Positions 12,811 through 24,167 of a stretch of 64,000 bases of DNA are shown here, one piece after another. Source of the DNA: Diploscapter coronatus (lineage: Eukaryota; Nematoda; Chromadorea; Rhabditida; Rhabditidae). Each line of letters begins with the position of its first letter. Position 1 is the stretch's first letter. The position numbers and the translations under genes were made by a program. Where the stretch lies: positions 84,653,201 to 84,717,200 of the forward strand of contig OZ038422.1 in assembly GCA_964036155.1 (NCBI GenBank), in the 5' to 3' direction. The notes beneath the pieces were generated by a model that ran no database searches, was not told the origin of the DNA, and saw only the letters and a program-made list of their open reading frames with translations.

Positions 12811-15800
12811 TCATTTCTTCTCCCGTTTCTCCCTGTTCCATTCCCCTTGCTGCTCGGCCAAACCACCCAAAATTCGCTTGGTTTTCATTCTTCTATCCTT
12901 GTCCGCGGCTTTGATCGTCGCGAGTTGTTTGCTGAAAATGATTAATTTATTCTTAGGATTACTGTAGCTCTTCTAGCTTAGAATTTTATCACACAAAACT
13001 CATACAAATTTACAACTTTCCTTCGAGTACCCGTAAAAACGTTATAGAAGATCGATTTTAAAAGAAAATATTTTTAAGTTAGAAAGAAAGATAAAAATGC
13101 CATACTTGGCCAAAAATCTGCTGTCCTTTCTGAGCTCCTTGATAGCGCCCTTTCTCTCCTTCTTCACGAGATGTTCGAGTTTCTTCTTCTCGGCGGCAGC
13201 TCCCTTTCGGGATGGATCACGGTTGGTTCTGGGCCGCTCAGGGTCGAAATTCTCTTCGAACCTCGGTTCGAGCATTTTGAGCATGCTGAAAAACCATCTT
13301 TCGTTTTATATTTCAAATAAAACGAAAAAGAAACTCCATAAGGGTTAAGTTGAGAAAGGCTATAATTTTGGCGTCGAAAAGCTCGATTTTTATCGGCAAA
13401 ACGCATAATTTTTTAACTTATTTTTTAAAACTAGACTTACTATGAACTTTTATAATTCAATTATAAAAATTACGACAAAGAAATAGGTGTAAAAAATGTT
13501 TAAATTGCACCTCTTTTCATTCCTGGCCCTGCTGAGTTGCCTGAGCTCTAAATCGGGAGTTTTCGCGGTGATCGTTTCCTCCAAACTCCCACTCAGCATC
13601 TTCAACTCGTCACGAACCAAAATCGGCAGGTCCTTTCTCGACTCGACGTTTCGCAGAATTGAGAGAATGGGGCTGGAAAGATCATTTTTAAATTATTGAA
13701 GAAAAAAATATTAAAAATAAGTTTAAAAAACTTGTCTATAGACAGATCAAATTAATGCATGGTAAAGAAGATGAGTTATGGAAAAATAAATGATCATTTT
13801 TAAACCAACCGAAAAACGGCCTTGTAAGAGTGGGTGTGCACCAGATAGAGCATCCGAATTTGGTCAGTCAATGCCAAAAGTCTCCGCAAAATCCCACAAC
13901 GATTTTGAGGCGAATCTTGGAAATTTCTGAATTGTTTGTTTGTTTTTGTTTTTTAATTTTTGAAAAACTAACTTTTCCTTCTCATCCGAGAAAACATCTT
14001 CTGGCTTCAGTTCGGAGGGATGTTTGGCAGTCGACTGGAAAGAGGTTAAATACTTTTTTAAAGAGATTAAAAATTTTTAAAAAATATATATATACCGTAG
14101 TAGGCCCAAGAAAATCCAGACCTGCGAACTGAGTGGTAAGTTGATGGCCCGGATTTTCCGGATCTTTCTGGACGGCCTGATCAAGGGAAAACTGAATAAA
14201 TCCGACGAGTTCGGGGACGAATCTGAAAAATTTTCATTTTTGAAAGAACAATAAAGAGAACTAAATTTAAAAATCTAAAAAAAAACAAAAAACTCAGTAT
14301 TAAGAATTCCTACTGTTTGCCCTCCCGAATATGATCCAATAACGCAGTGGCTAAGATAGTGAACTGGGCGAATGTTTGCAAATTGGTGATTTTTGCGTGC
14401 GCCAGAAAATGGACAGCCATTTGGAGGGACAGCGTCGTGACGGGGTGGAAACTATCGGATGTAGGGAAGAGGGAGGAAGAAAGCCTAAAAAATAAAAATT
14501 AGAAAAAATATCTTAAATTAAAGGAGTGGCTTTGAAAGGAAAATATAGGTCTAGAATATAAGTTTTAAATTCAAAAATATATATTATAAAGGAAAGGTTT
14601 TACGAAAGGGGCTGAAAATAAAATAAATAAAAATTACCTCAACAAAGAAACGACGTGAAAAACGTTGAGCCTCTTGCGATTTTTCGCGAAATTCGACGTG
14701 AGCATGTTCCGGAAGCACTCAACGCAATGCTCAATGTCGATCTGAAAAATATTAAATAAAAAATAAAATTAAAATCCTAAATTATTTTTATATTTAAAAC
14801 GCGTAAATATTTCAAATAATTCTATAAAAAAGAAAATACAAATCAACACATACCTTCAACAAAGAGTGGATGTGAGTCCCGAGGGCTTCCAGGGTCTTCA
14901 TTGATTCATTCGTAGGCGGTGTTCGAGAAACCACGTCGAAATGTCTCAGCAGAAAGACGAACAATTTCTTCAGCCTCTCTTTATTGCCCTCTTGCAGACT
15001 CGGATGGTAGAGGGTGAGCAATCTGAAATGATGGCATATATGAAATCATTTTTTGAGAAAATATATTAAATCTTTTTTATTTTTTTAGAAATTTTATGGG
15101 AATTATAAGTTTTATTAAAAATATTTTTAAAACAATCTTACCGACTCAAAATATCGTCCAAGGCCGAGTCCGGATACATTTTCACCAACGCCTCAAATTG
15201 AATGTATTTCTTGGGCATCTTGAAGACGAACGGCAAACATTCGGGTTTAATTTTGAGGACTCGCTCCTGAAAAGAAATCCAATAAAATAAATTGTTAAAA
15301 ATTGAAAAACCTTCTCCATCTCATGCAAAATCCGGGCTTCGTCAGCAATGGTGTTGGTCTGAACCAAAGGAGTTGGATTTTGAGACGAAGACATTTTCCT
15401 GTCTTCTTCAGTTTTCAACAAAGCAGCCTGAAAATTAGAATAATAATAAAAAAACTCAAAAAAGCGATACTTAAAAATTATTTTTTATATTTGTCCCCTC
15501 ATAAGACAGTCAAATGAACAACGCCATATCATCTCGCTATCAGCTTATAAGGGATTTCATATACCCCCTGGACAAAAGTAGAGGACTAGACAGTGGCGTC
15601 CTCTACTCAGAATAGGGGATTTCGTATATTCGGATTAAGGAAGAGAAATCTCGCGTAAAATCTCACCAGCCTATCGTAATCATCCTTCTCTGTTTTCTCC
15701 TCTTTGTTAGCTCCCGGCGGCCTGAGCGTCTTTTGGAGTTTCTCTTGAAGTTTCCTGAATCTTTCGTCCAGACTTTCGGTTTTGGCTTCCTGAAAACAGG

Positions 15801-17214
15801 GGATTTGGCATATCCGGGGATCTATCTAATGCATCCCTACCATTTCATCCTTGGTCTGTTGCCTATCGTATTTGGCTTTCTTTGACTTCGCCACGATTTC
15901 CTGGATCAGGTCTTTTCTGAAAAGAGGAGATATATGAAATCTCTTGTTATTCTTTTAGCGGATTGCCTGCTGAGTTTCTGGTTGGCCTTTTCAGGATCTC
16001 CATTCACCACCTCACCGCCGCCAAAGTGAGCGACTCTGACCTGAAAAAGGATTTCATATATGCCCGGATTTTCAACTCTTACAATATCCGCTCCCAGATC
16101 ACCCCCAATTTCGTCGTCATCAGAATGCTCTCCCCTGTCGAATTTCTGGATTTCGGACAGAGCCTGGCCACGGTGAGTTAGAACGACGGCTGAAATGTGC
16201 AAATTGTATTACTGTAATTTCTTTTATTTAGTAAAAATGAATAACTACTAGCTTTTTCCGTTTTTAAAATAAAAATAAAGAATTACTGTATAGCCTTTCA
16301 ATAATTTAATGACTCGTAAATACATTTTGGGTTATTTTGCACCTTTCCTGTCATCAAGCTAAATAAAAGCAAGCTTAGACTACGCGATTTTTCCAGGGTT
16401 ATTTTAAATGATTTTAAAGACCAAAATGATCACTGTATCTGTAAAGTCTCCGCGCCCTTTCCCCATGTTCTGGAATCTTCGGGCACACTTACCATCGTCG
16501 TCATCCTCCAGGGCGAATTTGTTGGATTTGATGTGCTTCGACTTTTCCGCGGCAAAACGCATGAAGCTCTTCTCTTCGTCAGTTTTATCATTAAGCTTTT
16601 CCCCAATTCGTTTGTCGACAATCTAAATTTTCTGAATGATCCTTTTTCCATTTTTAGCCCCCAGTTCACTTTTTAATTATCAAGTCGAGAGACAGAAAGA
16701 ATAACAAAAAATAAATAAAGGAAATTTGAGTACATTTTCGAAGATTTTCATTTTCTTTCAAAAATTTGAATACATTCTCTAAATTTTCACGAAAGAAAAA
16801 CATTACCATTTCCCAAAGACAGCCAAAAATTTAGAATATGGAAAAACAACCCCCACCTTGCTGACTTTGCCAACTCGATCCCGCTCTACTCCTAACGTCT
16901 TTTCGCGGTGTTCGAAGGCCCGTTTACGAGACACTCCCGGCATGCCAGCAATGGTTCCTTTTTTCTGGCCCAGAACCTAAATTTTTTTTTTTTTTTTAAA
17001 TCTAGACAAGTTTTAAGAGATTTTTCAAATTCAGATTTGCTACAGAAATTTGTATTTTTTTTTCTAGAAAAAAACATTCACTCACATTGTGCTTATTCCG
17101 ATTGAATTTGAGCTCGAAAGGGTTTTGTTTTTTCGGCTTCGAAATTCCCGGCTTTTGGGCCAAATCCGACCGCGTCCCAAACTTGGACTTGCCCTTTTTC
17201 TTGGGAATACCCAT
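12811..17214 (-). CDS. NOP14: Nucleolar protein 14 (small-subunit processome)
   Basis: Eighteen exons: 17214-17086, 16976-16857, 16622-16493, 16189-16083, 16040-15967, 15916-15841, 15789-15667, 15427-15311, 15266-15142, 15022-14854, 14741-14638, 14484-14314, 14222-14096, 14034-13973, 13926-13810, 13672-13511, 13285-13106, 12931-12811; 737 residues (human 857). NOP14 acts in the 90S/SSU processome in 18S rRNA processing. Hallmarks: the basic start MGIPKKKGKSKFG, NPFELKFNRNKHNVLG, MPGVSRKRAFEHREKTL, IVDKRIGEKL, an acidic patch (DDDD, HSDDDEIGG), FGGGE, and the C-terminal KGAIKELRKDSRFLA followed by QQGEWNREKR. The start follows a TTTCAG (minus, about 17226-17221), a likely trans-splice site. 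The intron between exons 5 and 6 needs a GC donor (plus 15966-15965). Several introns carry the motif described as motif B. It is divergent from ATPSCKMT. Confidence 0.92.
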
Positions 17215-17961
17215 TTTGGAGCTCTGAAACATCGAAAATTAGGCCCACTGTAGATCTTACCCTCTTTTCATCACTGCTCTCTTGCAGTTCCCACCATTTT
17301 TTTTTTTTTAGAAAATAACATGGGAAAAAGGGTGGAAACTTCAAGGAGCCGAAAATTAGGAAAAATGATTTTAAAAATATTTTTGGAAAGTTCGCCCATT
17401 ATTTGTTTACCAAAGAAAATGCCTGAAAAGCAGGTGAAATTTTAAAATAAGTGGTCAGTATAGTGTGGACTTTCCAAAACCGAAAAATCGAAGATTGAAG
17501 AACATTCGAAAAATAGACAAAAACGCGAAAATCATTTCAGCAAGTGTCTCTTGAAAGTCGACGCTCTTTCCCTTTCCCTTATTTCTTTTCCAACTCTGTA
17601 AACCCAGTGCTATTTCTCAACGCTTTGCCAATTGATATGCCAAAATCTCGGTGTCTTTTTCACTCTCTCATTTTCCCCTTATCTTTTCCTGACCGTTAAC
17701 TCGATAAGTTCAGTCGGAGCGCTATCGATTTTCTCTTAACTTTGAAAAACATTGAAATTCAGGGAGAATCCTGGCTTCACAACCGACGCCCTTACCTGTG
17801 CCGTCTGAAATCGCACGCCAAACGACGTCACCAGATTCTGAAGTCCTGAACGGCGATCAACAAACGTGGGTTTTCCTACTGTAAAACATCAGCGAAAATA
17901 CCATAACCTGAGCCGAGATCGGAGGGGGAGTGAAAACTCGAAATGTACAAATTCGGCAATG
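17215..17961. promoter_or_regulatory. Divergent region between NOP14 and ATPSCKMT/XPR1
   Basis: About 750 bp between two divergent start sites, presumably a bidirectional promoter for NOP14 and ATPSCKMT, and possibly XPR1. The stretch 17560-17720 is pyrimidine-rich on the plus strand. I see no exon and no named factor site. Confidence 0.45.
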
Positions 17962-20900
17962 ATGTTTCACATTTTTGGCGTTTCGGTGTAGTGCACTAGT
18001 GGTATATGGTTCGTGGCTTTTCAGGGGCGGCAAAAAGCGTAGTCGGTTCGGGCTTGGCGTCGTGGTGACGTTGACGGGCGTCGGCATCGGAATTACTGTA
18101 GCTACCGTGCCCTTTGTGACGCCAGCGTTGAGACGCGTCTGCATCCCCTACATCCCAGCTACCGACAATCAGCTAGCGAACGTCAGGAGGGCGTTAAGGG
18201 CGTCATCGGCAAGGGCGCCCCTCGTTGATCTCGGCTCGGGCGACGGACGCGTCGTAAGCCAATTGGTGTAAACTCCAGGGGGTGGGTTGGCGTTATTTAT
18301 GACGTCTTTCGAAAAGCGCGCTATTTTATGATAGCGTCTTTTAAAGGACGTCGCTTTGCGTCAATTGGCGTTATGACGTCACCGAAAATAAAAAAGGGAA
18401 GGGCGTTCAGATGAGATTTGGCGAGCAGTTGGCGTCGCACCTGACGCCCGAATGGCGCAAACAATACATCAACTACGAAATGCTCAAGGACATGCTCTAC
18501 AAGGCGATGACAGGTAGAATTAAAAACAACGCCACTTACGCTAATGACACCTTTAATTTCTTCAGAGATCCCCACCGAGGAAGCGGAGCGAAACGCACAC
18601 ATTTCCAAGTTGGATGAGGCGTTTTTCAACGACTGCGAGCGGGAGCTGACCAAAATCAACCTCTTCTTTTCGCAGAAAATCGCCGAAGCTCAGGGAAAAT
18701 ACCATGAACTTCAGACTGAGTTGAGGTTCGTGTAGTAATGGCGTTAAGTGACGCATATTTTAAGAACTTCATAAAAAAGAATATTGGCTTTCAGGAACTA
18801 CAAAGAGATGCTCGAAAAGCGCGAGGAGCGTACGAATCAGTCGACTTTATTTCGAAGATTCGGCGGGGGTGGCAATGACGATGATAGGGCGAATAAGGTA
18901 AAAAAAAATAAGGGCACTATAAAAAAAAAATGTGACGCCTTTGTGACGTCATATAAAAAATTAAAAGTTTCCGACTTCATATAAGTGCATTATTATTTTT
19001 GAAATATGCAGAAATACACTAATTTTACCTTCCTTTACTTACAAAAATTTTATTCTTCTTAAAGAACTTTTATAATATAGATTTTCACTTGAAAAGTTCA
19101 GGAAGCCACCAAAACCGATCAGCAGTTGAAGTTGGCGTTCTCCGAGTTCTACCTTTCCCTCGTTCTGGTGCAGAACTACCAACAGCTCAATTCGACCGGG
19201 TTCAGAAAGATTCTGAAGAAACACGACAAACTGACGGGCAATGAGAAGGGTCTGGACTGGAGGATTAATAAGGTCGGTTTTCCAAATCTTGAGTTATTTG
19301 AAAATTTTGAAGTTTCATCAACTTTCTTAAGTTTATTCAATGCTTTTAGATGCTCTTAAGATTCAGGGTTTTTCATTGTTTTTAAAAAATGTTTCTAAAG
19401 TGCTTAGGTGTTCCCATAAACCTAATCAATGTTCCCAATGATTCCAGGTGGAGAAAAGCAGCTTCTTCTTGAACAGAGACATCGAGTCCCTGATCACGAA
19501 CGTCGAGCAATCGGTCATCAACGACTTGGAGGGCGGCAATCGACAGGCTGGAATGAAACGGCTGAAAGTGCCCCCGCTCAGCGAGAAGGAGAAACCCATC
19601 ATCACTTTTTCGCTAGGTTAGTTTTTTTGTTGTTGATAATTTATACTTATAAGATAACTTTTTATTGTAAAAAAATGAAAGTTTTCACCAAGAAAATGAA
19701 TTTATACTGTGGGAAAAGCTTTAAATTTTGGTTGAAAAAGCGTTTTTTTTTTTTTTTGAGGAACACCAAAATGAAAATGCTATTGATTCTCACAGGTCTC
19801 TTCATGGGCGCCTCGATCATTCTCGCGCTTGCCATTCTGCTCTCCTGGTGGGGTCTGCCAGTCAGGCCGAATGAGCCGAAATGGGTCGCTGTTCGACTCT
19901 TTCGAGGACCACTCTTGTTATTCCTCTCGATCTTCCTCTGCGGATTGAATATGGCTGGTAAAAGTTGAGTTATTTTTCAAATTTTATTTAATTTTTCAGG
20001 CTGGGCAAAAGCCGGCGTCAACCACGTACTGATTTTCGAGGTCGACCCCAGAAACCATCTGTCGTATCAGACGTTGATGCAGATAGCGAGTTTCATGATT
20101 CTACTATGGAGCGCCGCGGTTTTGGTAATTAATTAAGTTTAATTTATTTTTGGAATTTATATTAAATGCTTATCCCTCTAACATATACATTCTCATCAAA
20201 AAAGCCTAAAGAAAGCTCTTTTTCTATTTTGGGGTTTTGTTTTAATTCCCAGTTTTTGCAGTGCTACCTCTACGCCCACTTGCTTCACATCCCGCCCTTC
20301 GCCTGTCCTCTGGCTCTGATCATTCTCTGTTGCATTCTCCTCTTCAACCCGCTTGGAAAACCGGATTACCTGTTTTATAGGTATTTTTTACTTGATGCCA
20401 ATTTTTGAGATTTTTTCTGTCTAATTTTGTTTTATGTTTAATTTTTGAAATTTCTCCAGAAATTCCCGCTACTGGCTGATCAAGCACTGCTATATGTGCT
20501 TCACCGCCCCTATGCACTTCGTTACTTTCACAGATTTCTGGCTCGGAGATCAGGTAAGATTTTTCGTATCCAATCCATTTTCTTCCCCTATCCTTTATCA
20601 TTAGGGTTTACGAAATCCCGTTACAGATGAACTCTCTCACCACCGCCTTCTTGGATTTCCAATATTTGATCTGTTTTTACGCGACTGAAGTTGACTATTC
20701 TAACAAGTGGCTGGAGGTAGGGGAATTAAAAACAACGAGATTTATACAAAGAGCGGGTTAACTTCAGGTCAAAACGATAAATTCCACGTCGGGTTCGGTG
20801 CCGTGGGGCCATGTGGATATCTCGACGGGGCAGGACATGTGCATGAACGCCTCAGGAGTCAGGTCGTTGGTCTCAATTATTCCGGCTACGGTAAGATCTA

Positions 20901-23708
20901 TTGGTTTTTCGAGGTTACTGTAGCTTTTATCGATTTTTTTTGTTGATAATTTTATATTTTTGAAAATTACGGTAATCCTTGACGCTATTTATAGAAAAAA
21001 AAAAAAAAAAACATTCGAAAAATGTCAAATTTTTGTCAAAATTTGAAAATTTCCAGGTCCGTTTCATGCAGTGTCTGCGCCGCTACCGTGACACCAAACG
21101 AATCCACCCACATCTGGTGAACGCAGGCAAATACGCCACGACGTACCTGGTGGTGGCGTGCGGTGCGCTCAATAAATGGGCCGAGAAAAAGGATCCCAAT
21201 GCGACGTGAGAATTTTAAATTTAGTTCACTTTCTTATTTTTTTTAATCATTTTTAAATTTAATAAAAAATCTACTTGGAAAGGAAATATCGTTAAAAATA
21301 TAAAGTTATGATTTTTTAAAAGACATTTTAGTCAATATTTAGAAAGAAAAATATTTGAAAATTCGAAAGTTTTGAAATTTGGATAAGCTGGCTTTTTCCA
21401 GGTCGACGTATTTCTACATCTGGATAGCAGCCTATATCATCTCCTTCACCTACACTTTTCTTTGGGTAGGAATTTAATCGTTTTTTTTTGGAAATAACCA
21501 AATTTGCAGGACATTTTCATGGACTGGGGCTTGATCGACCCGAGAGCTCCAAAAGATGCCCCACTACTCAGAGAGGAGATGATCTATGGGAGTAAGGTTG
21601 GAGGATTCTTTTTATTTAAAAATTATTTTTAAAAATAGTTTACATTCGAATTTTCTACTCTAACAGAATAATTTGTTGGTTTTTATTTAAATTATGTCGT
21701 TTTCTGAAGACTAAGGATTTATGTTGTGCTTTGCTATTAAAGATATAATTTTTTCTAGTTCTACTACTACCTGGCCATCGTTCAAGACTTTATTCTTCGT
21801 CTCAGTTGGGTGTTGAATGTTTCCCTTGGAGAGGCGTGGACATTGGACAGCGACTTTTTGGTCACTTTGACGGCCCCTTTTGAGGTTATTTTTTGAAATC
21901 TATTTTTAAAAATATACTTTTTTTTTCAATTTTAGGTCTTTCGTCGTTTCGTTTGGAACTACTTCCGACTGGAGAACGAGCATGTGAACAATTGCGGCCA
22001 GTTCCGAGCCGTCCGTGATATCTCGATCAAACCGATCAGGTTAATTTGTAGTTTCTATTTTATATTTATTCTCTTTTATTTCTATTTAAAAATTCCCTTT
22101 TCCAAAATCTTCCATTTCACCAAGTCACCGTTTTCATTTCAATCCGTCAAATGCTCTATTTTATTTTTTGGCTATTTCCAGAAAAGGTGACCTCGAATCT
22201 CTAATCCAAAAGATAGACTTATGGGACGGCGTTTCCCACAGAGGACAGGAACTTGCAAATCGTCTGAAGGAAAAGAAGAAGGCCCAACGAACCACCAGAC
22301 AACTGCTAAGGAAAGCCAGGTATACGGTACTTCAGTGATCCCTTGTGAAAATTCGAATATACAGGCTGAATAAGCTTCTGGCGTCGACCCCCACACCGAC
22401 AACGACACTCGTAGAGACCTCAGCTAGATAGGGGATTTTGGGAGTCCCCCTTGGATATATGAAATTCGTTTTTGAGTTCTATTCTTCAACATTAGCATAT
22501 ATTAGTCCGAATTTGAAATTATCTAAAACGGTTTCCACCATTATTAGTTAACGTTAGGATTTCATATATCTGAATTTTTAAAACCCAATTATAAATCCTC
22601 ATTCCCGGTAACGATCTTATCACATTTTGATCAAAACCCGAGTCTTATCCAAATTTCAAACTGATAATCAGATTTTCAAGGTAAACATTTACGGTAAGCT
22701 AGATTTTTATTCTGTTTATTGTAGGTAAATTGATTTCTTTGGCTGTTCACTTAAGTAGGTTGTACATTGAAAATCTCTATAGATTCGTTAGATTCTTTGA
22801 AAACTCAGAACATCATTCCCTCTTGCCCTAATCTTGTTCATGAATTGCAGACTATTTTCGAATTTCCCAGAACTTGTAGATTTCTTGCAAATTTCAGATT
22901 TTCCGAGGTTTTTCAAGGTTTGCAAGAAATACTGAATTTCTAGAAATGTAATTCTCTATGTCGACACACAGGAGCTTTATAGACCATAAAATTTTCTAAG
23001 ATTTTTTGAGGTTATGACTTCATGCCTAAATTTTTAAAAGACGTCATATTTGAAAAATTTGCAATTTTTCTGTGCAATTTCATCAATTTCCCATGACACG
23101 TTTGTAAATTTTAATAATGGCTTTTCAGAAAATTAATAAACGGTATATTTCAGAGTTTTCGAGCCAAATCTCATCTGAACGAAAGGGGCGGGGCCTAAAT
23201 TTTCGTATTATGCTAATTTTCAAACCTAGGTAATTGACTGCGCCAAAAATGGACTGGAGTCGGAAGGAGTCGAATTGAATTGGCTACTCGTGCTCTATTC
23301 AAAGTGGAAGGCGATTAGGTAAATTTGATTTCTTTTGAGCAATTTTAATCTCTTCCCAAAAAACCTCTTTTCAGAGAGGGTGTCCGTGGCCAAGCAAGTT
23401 TTCGCAGGAAGAACATCTTCAAAACGAATCTTCAGAAATACGAAACGGCAGTGATTTTTGGCGCGGAGAGTTTGGTAAATAACTTTTTCTCTTGATTTAA
23501 AAAGCTTAAAAGGGTCATATTTGAAAAAAAAAAAACAATTAATAAATAAACTGCTTAGATGGGTGATCTCGAGCCGAAACTCGGAGAAATGCGCACGGAC
23601 ACGAGGCTCCTGGCATGCCGATTTCCCTTACCGAAATCTGAAAAATTCCAACTTCTCACCCAAATCGGAGAGGGCATCGATGCAGTTTGGGTCTACAAAA
23701 GGGTCTAG
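17962..23708 (+). CDS. ATPSCKMT: ATP synthase c-subunit lysine methyltransferase (FAM173 family), host of a nested gene
   Basis: Exons: proposed 17962-17987 plus 18025-18253, then 23230-23318, 23375-23474 and 23559-23708; about 197 residues, usual for the family. The N-terminal half has a membrane segment ([17 protein letters not shown]), the family signature [11 protein letters not shown] and the SAM-binding motif [12 protein letters not shown] donor (GTAAGC) follows at 18254 in phase 0. The missing continuation [20 protein letters not shown], then [20 protein letters not shown] and DAVWVYKR, lies 5 kb downstream and matches FAM173 in order and phase. Human ATPSCKMT trimethylates Lys43 of the ATP synthase c-subunit in mitochondria. 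XPR1 sits entirely within intron 2. The start is uncertain. No ATG precedes the 17975-18271 frame, so I propose a 37-nt intron (17988-18024) from the ATG at 17962. A TTG start or an unseen upstream exon is possible. Confidence 0.8.
18401..18413 (+). promoter_or_regulatory. Trans-splice-type acceptor abutting the XPR1 start codon
   Basis: GGGCGTTCAG lies directly before ATG at 18411, so the acceptor AG touches the start codon. No upstream coding exon of XPR1 is needed, since the SPX domain begins at this Met. This suggests a spliced-leader addition site within the ATPSCKMT intron. The same AG could also accept ATPSCKMT exon 1 in frame (see findings). Confidence 0.55.
18411..22431 (+). CDS. XPR1: XPR1-type phosphate exporter (SPX-EXS protein), nested gene
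   Basis: Eighteen exons: 18411-18513, 18566-18725, 18795-18897, 19102-19272, 19448-19616, 19796-19957, 20000-20124, 20262-20380, 20460-20553, 20627-20716, 20768-20890, 21057-21205, 21402-21465, 21510-21596, 21759-21884, 21936-22039, 22182-22319, 22365-22431; 717 residues (human 696). Residues 1 to about 190 are an SPX domain, from [20 protein letters not shown] to the lysine-rich [11 protein letters not shown], which in this family senses inositol pyrophosphates. From about 237 come several membrane segments (for example [19 protein letters not shown]). The EXS domain, about 390-625, has [26 protein letters not shown] and WDIFMDWGL, then [13 protein letters not shown]. The expected role is export of inorganic phosphate at the plasma membrane. 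The gene lies wholly inside an ATPSCKMT intron on the same strand. No internal stops or broken exons were found. Confidence 0.93.
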
Positions 23709-24167
23709 TAAGTTGCAGTAATCCTAGAAAAATAGAAGATCAGGGTCTTTTATTTTCGATATTTTACTTGACTTAGAGTTCAAGCTTTTTTAGACATAAA
23801 AGACATTTAACAGGTTAGCTAAAAGATATCTTTAAAGAATAAAAGATCTGGTCTTTTATTGAAACTAGTAAGGCGCTTCTTTCAATGACTGAAATAAAAG
23901 TGGCCTTTTTCTTTCATTTTAAGGAAGGCTTTTAGAAAGTTCTTCTATTCTCTCCTATTAATTTTTGAGTAGAAGACTGATTTTACTTATCTTCAATAGT
24001 AGTGGTCTTATATATGGCTTCTTACTCTATTCGATTAATCTAGGGTTTCTAGTTTTCTAGATTTAGAATATAAAAGATTGTTGCTGCTGTTATGGAAAAT
24101 TATGCAATGTTAAATAAATTTTCAGGAAAGAACAGTTTTTTCTTGTTTTTAAATCAACAAATCAAAA
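23709..24167. other. Intergenic gap after ATPSCKMT
   Basis: AT-rich, with several AAAAGA/TCTTTT repeats between 23740 and 23990. No exon or RNA gene was recognised. It presumably holds the ATPSCKMT 3' end and the GT49 promoter. Confidence 0.4.

Noticed and set aside
17975..18271. A truncated 99-codon methyltransferase pseudogene
   Set aside because: The apparent stop lies past a good donor, and the exact missing continuation of the family was found at 23230-23708 in phase.
18321..18659. 112-residue antisense frame over XPR1 exons 1-2
   Set aside because: It is a shadow of coding sequence on the opposite strand, without its own splice signals.
19429..19968. Single 179-residue open frame
   Set aside because: It is XPR1 exons 5 and 6 read through in other or mixed frames with the intron between them.
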